Part shown: positions 30,036 through 32,673 of the stretch, piece after piece
How the letters are laid out: the number at the start of each line of letters is the position of its first letter
Position numbering within the stretch: position 1 is the first letter of the stretch
Assembly: GCA_014338185.1 (NCBI GenBank)
Contig: QUBV01000036.1
Span: forward strand, 1 to 32,673
Length of the DNA: 32,673 nucleotides
From: Lysobacterales bacterium
GTDB taxonomy: Bacteria > Pseudomonadota > Gammaproteobacteria > Xanthomonadales > Rhodanobacteraceae
Direction: 5' to 3'
Made by a program: the position numbers and the translations under genes
The notes under the pieces: model-generated
Database searches by the model: none
What the model saw: the letters and a program-made list of their open reading frames with translations, nothing else
Told to the model about the DNA's origin: nothing

Positions 30036-30779
30036 GTGGCCTTCAACCCGCCCCCACTTCAAGCCGCGCATTGTCTGGCGGTCATCCCCGCCCGCAACGA
30101 AAGCGCGAGCGTGGGCGCCGTGGTGGCCGGCGTGCGGGCCACCTTGGGCTGCGCCGTGCTCGTCGTCGACGATGCCAGCGATGACGCCACGGCCGCCCGC
30201 GCTGCGGCGGCCGGCGCGACCGTGCTGCGGTTGCCGCTCGGACTTGGCGCCTGGGGCGCGACCCAGACCGGCATCCGCTATGCACGCCGCCACGGTTACG
30301 CGGGTGTGATCGCGCTCGACGCCGATGGGCAACACCTGCCGGCCACCCTGCCGGCGTTGTTCGAAGCGCAGGCGCGCAGCGGCGCCAGCGTCGTCATCGG
30401 CACCTGTCTGGAGCGCCTCAGTCGCGCCAAGCGGCTGGCGTGGTGGTACCTGCGCACGCTGACCGGGCTCAAGTTGCTCGATCTGACGTCCGGCCTGCGC
30501 CTGTACGATGGTCGCGCCATGGACATCCTCGCCGCGCCGGAGGCGAGCCTGCTCGACTATCAAGACATCGGAGTGCTCATGCTGCTCGCAAGGAACGGCC
30601 TGCCGGTCGAGGAAACCCCCGTGGCGATGCGCGAGCGCTGCAACGGCCACTCGCGGGTCTTTGCCTCGTGGCTGGTGGTGGCGCGCTACATGCTGCACAC
30701 GACCGTGCTGTGCATCGCCCAGCTCGATGCGGGACGGCGCTCAGGCCGCTTGCGGCACGCGGTGCGCACGGCATGCTGA
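30036..30779 (+). CDS. GT2-family glycosyltransferase (dolichol-phosphate-mannose-synthase-like)
   Basis: A 247-aa GT-A fold enzyme that likely transfers a sugar from a nucleotide donor to a polyprenyl-phosphate or nascent glycan at the inner membrane. Motifs: LAVIPARNES (14-23), VLVVDDASDD (41-50) with D45/D46, and the DxD-type ALDADGQH (93-100) that binds metal and nucleotide. The acceptor region runs DLTSGLRLYDGRAM. There is no membrane helix tail. The start is a GTG, chosen because a promoter lies just above; GTGs at 29985 and 29994 are alternatives. Its last bases overlap the start of the DUF2304 gene (ATG at 30773, TGA at 30777-30779), so the two are coupled. Confidence 0.85.
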   Translation: MAFNPPPLQAAHCLAVIPARNESASVGAVVAGVRATLGCAVLVVDDASDDATAARAAAAGATVLRLPLGLGAWGATQTGIRYARRHGYAGVIALDADGQHLPATLPALFEAQARSGASVVIGTCLERLSRAKRLAWWYLRTLTGLKLLDLTSGLRLYDGRAMDILAAPEASLLDYQDIGVLMLLARNGLPVEETPVAMRERCNGHSRVFASWLVVARYMLHTTVLCIAQLDAGRRSGRLRHAVRTAC

Positions 30780-31150
30780 CCGGCCAGATCACCTCGGCGA
30801 TCCTCGGCATCGCGATTGCCGGTGCGATCCTGTTCCTGGTCCGCCGCGACCACCTGCACGGCCCATATGCGCTGTGGTGGCTGAGCGTGGCGGCGGCCAC
30901 CTTCGTCCTCGGCGTGTTCCCGGGCACGGTCGGCTGGCTCGGCCGCGTCAGCGGCATCAGCTATGCGCCGGTGTTGCCGATCATCGTGGCGGTGGCGCTG
31001 ATCCTGCTGCGCCTGCTCAAGCTCGACATCGACCGCTCGCGACAGGAACGGCGCGTGCGCCGCCTGACGCAGAAACTGGCGATCCTCGAACGCGAACTGG
31101 CGCGACTGGGCGGCACGCCCGTGCCCGACGATGACGGCGACGACAGTTAG
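30773..31150 (+). CDS. DUF2304-family membrane protein
   Basis: A 125-aa protein with three predicted transmembrane helices (about 5-24, 33-53, 63-82). A charged coiled-coil-like tail follows (LLKLDIDRSRQERRVRRLTQKLAILERELARLGG) and then an acidic end. It matches the DUF2304 family, which is regularly found beside GT2 glycosyltransferases of the polyprenyl-phosphate type. The biochemical role is not established; it may anchor or activate the upstream GT2. The start overlaps the GT2 gene by 7 nt, and the GT4 gene begins 32 nt downstream. Confidence 0.85.
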   Translation: MLTGQITSAILGIAIAGAILFLVRRDHLHGPYALWWLSVAAATFVLGVFPGTVGWLGRVSGISYAPVLPIIVAVALILLRLLKLDIDRSRQERRVRRLTQKLAILERELARLGGTPVPDDDGDDS

Positions 31151-31182
31151 GCGGCCGGCGGCCGACCCGGCCTGAGCACGCC

Positions 31183-32316
31183 ATGCGCATCCTGCACGTC
31201 GGCAAGTACTACGCCCCCGAACGCGGCGGCATCGAGCGGCATACCCAGGCGCTGGCCGAATCCTGCGTCGCCAGTGGCGACAGCGTCGGCGTGCTCGTGC
31301 ATCAACGTCCCGGCCACTGGCGTTCGACCCGGGAAACACTCGATGGCGTGCAGGTACGTCGCGTCGGCTGCCTGGCGGCGCCGGTGTACACGCCACTGAG
31401 TCCGTCCTTCCCGTGGCAACTGGCGCGCATGCTGCGCCAGTTCCGGCCGCAGCTGCTGCACCTGCATCTGCCCAATCCGTCGAGTTTCGCCGCACTGCTG
31501 CTGCCGGCCGCGCGGCGCCTGCCATGGCTCGTGCATTGGCATGCCGACGTGCCACCCGATGCGCCCGACTGGCGCCTGCGCCTGGGCTATCGGCTGTACC
31601 GCCCGTTCGAGCAGGCCATGCTGGCGCGCGCGCAGGCCGTGATCGCCACCTCGCAGGCCTATGCCGAGGCCAGCCATGCACTGGCGCGCTGGCGTGACAG
31701 GGTGCATGTCGTGCCGCTGGGCATCGCCGACGCGCCGCCAGCCGCAATCGACACCACGCCGTGGCCGGCGGGTGATGGGCTACGCCTGCTCGCGGTTGGC
31801 CGACTCAGCCGCTACAAGGGCTTCGACGTGCTCATCGATGCACTTGCGGCGCGTCCACGCGACCGCCTGCTGCTGGTGGGCGATGGCGAATGTGCGGCCG
31901 CGCTGCGCGTCCAGGCCGGCGCGCGTGGCGTGGCGGCGCGCGTGCACTTCGCCGGTGCGCTCGATGACGCCGCGCTGGCCAGTGCCTACGCGAGTGCCGA
32001 CGCATTCGTGCTGCCCTCGCGCGATCGCGGCGAAGCCTTCGGCTTGGTCCTGCTCGAAGCGATGCGCGCGGGCCTGCCCGTGGTGGCCAGCGCGATCGCC
32101 GGCTCGGGAGTCGCGGGCGTGGTTGGTGTCGGCGCGGGCGGCCTCCTGGTCCCGCCCGATGATGCGGGCGCGCTCGCCGCCGCCATCGGGCAACTCGTCG
32201 ACCCGGCCGCGCGCCAGGCGCTGACCGAGCAGACGCGCCGCTTCAAGCGCATCTCAACGCATCATGCCGCAGGGGCGGGGCGCTCCGCGGCGGACGGACG
32301 GGCAAGGGAGGAATGA
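31183..32316 (+). CDS. GT4-family glycosyltransferase
   Basis: A 377-aa GT-B fold retaining glycosyltransferase of the group-1/GT4 kind. The N-terminal lobe starts MRILHVGKYYAPERGGIERHTQALAE with the glycine-rich acceptor loop. The C-terminal lobe has LRLLAVGRLSRYKGFDVLIDAL (about 203-224), LLVGDGE, and the nucleotide-sugar EX7E motif in GEAFGLVLLEAM (E..E about 285-293). GT4 members build O-antigen, exopolysaccharide or glycolipids; the sugar cannot be told. The last 30 residues are low complexity. It ends in an ATGA overlap with an ATG at 32313 of the flotillin-like gene, showing operon coupling. Confidence 0.9.
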   Translation: MRILHVGKYYAPERGGIERHTQALAESCVASGDSVGVLVHQRPGHWRSTRETLDGVQVRRVGCLAAPVYTPLSPSFPWQLARMLRQFRPQLLHLHLPNPSSFAALLLPAARRLPWLVHWHADVPPDAPDWRLRLGYRLYRPFEQAMLARAQAVIATSQAYAEASHALARWRDRVHVVPLGIADAPPAAIDTTPWPAGDGLRLLAVGRLSRYKGFDVLIDALAARPRDRLLLVGDGECAAALRVQAGARGVAARVHFAGALDDAALASAYASADAFVLPSRDRGEAFGLVLLEAMRAGLPVVASAIAGSGVAGVVGVGAGGLLVPPDDAGALAAAIGQLVDPAARQALTEQTRRFKRISTHHAAGAGRSAADGRAREE

Positions 32317-32318
32317 CC

Positions 32319-32673
32319 ATGACAGTGACCGGGCAGCTGATAGGCCAGCTCATCCTGTGGTTCATTCTGGCGGTCATCGTCATCGCCATCACCTACTGGG
32401 TGATGAACTGGCTCTACCGAAGGTCGACCAAGGAAGTCGCCTTCGTCCGCACCGGTTTCCTCGGCGAGAAGGTGGTCATCGACGGCGGCGCCTTCGTCTG
32501 GCCGATCATCCACGACATCACGCCCGTCAACATGAACTCCATCCCGCTGTCGGTGGTGCGCAACAAGGACAACGCGCTGATCACCCGCGACCGCATCCGC
32601 GTCGACGTCGAGGCCGAGTTCTACGTGCGCGTTCGCCCGACGCGCGAGGCCGTCTCCATCGCCGCATCGACGC
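32319..32673 (+). CDS. Flotillin-family (SPFH domain) protein, 3' end outside window
   Basis: The first 118 codons are visible. A single N-terminal transmembrane helix (about residues 8-28, LILWFILAVIVIAITYWVM) is followed by the SPFH core YRRSTKEVAFVRTGFLGEKVVIDGG, then VNMNSIPLSVVRNKDNALITRDRIRVDVEAEFYVRV. This is typical of bacterial flotillins (YuaG/FloT, YqiK-like), which form membrane microdomain scaffolds. GGAGG at 32307-32311 is seven bases before this ATG; an in-frame ATG at 32313 overlapping the GT4 stop is too close to the ribosome binding site. Its place at the end of a glycosyltransferase operon is unusual. Confidence 0.9.
   Translation, partial: MTVTGQLIGQLILWFILAVIVIAITYWVMNWLYRRSTKEVAFVRTGFLGEKVVIDGGAFVWPIIHDITPVNMNSIPLSVVRNKDNALITRDRIRVDVEAEFYVRVRPTREAVSIAAST

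Overview
The window is a high-GC chromosomal segment of a gammaproteobacterium, most probably of the order Lysobacterales (Xanthomonadales). The evidence is the gene neighbourhoods: pcnB-panB-panC-panD, dapA-bamC next to a divergent ACT-domain regulator, bcp and PIN-PhoH, a linked ppk-ppx pair, and an NAD-type isocitrate dehydrogenase. Strong GC bias opens long antisense frames over almost every real gene; these were ignored. The genus cannot be decided from the sequence.

Left part (1-9711, nearly all minus strand): mutL (C-terminus outside the window), a LysM-bearing N-acetylmuramoyl-L-alanine amidase, tsaE, the bifunctional NAD(P)H-hydrate repair enzyme, a cytochrome b561, panD, a small unknown membrane protein, panC, panB and pcnB. 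Between the membrane protein and panD lies what looks like a complete stand-alone small-RNA gene: terminator of the upstream gene, extended -10 promoter, 5' hairpin at the predicted +1, then an intrinsic terminator about 115 nt later.

Middle part (9734-26359): tRNA-Glu(CTC), the 7Fe ferredoxin fdxA, then bamC and dapA (minus) divergent from a GcvR-like regulator, bcp and a PIN-PhoH ATPase (plus). An orphan outer-membrane protein and NAD-isocitrate dehydrogenase (minus) follow, then an exported protein (plus). Next come a coupled glutaredoxin/AhpD-like pair (minus), a BepA-like M48 protease, ppk-ppx (polyphosphate synthesis and degradation), a periplasmic cyclophilin and lpxH (plus). This is mostly housekeeping: DNA repair, cell-wall remodelling, envelope biogenesis, pantothenate synthesis, and redox and phosphate metabolism.

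Right part (26417-32673): an accessory island on the minus strand of three exported, probably beta-rich proteins (452, 169 and 258 aa). Its base composition is visibly lower in GC than its surroundings. It has its own consensus-like promoter and an intrinsic terminator placed just before the last gene. Next to it lie a decapitated death-on-curing (Doc/Fic) toxin remnant and a pair of REP-like hairpin repeats. A tightly coupled plus-strand operon follows: GT2 glycosyltransferase, DUF2304 membrane protein, GT4 glycosyltransferase and the start of a flotillin-family protein. It probably serves surface glycan or lipid-carrier glycosylation together with membrane organisation. The best candidates for undescribed biology are the 115-nt RNA and the three-gene exported-protein island.
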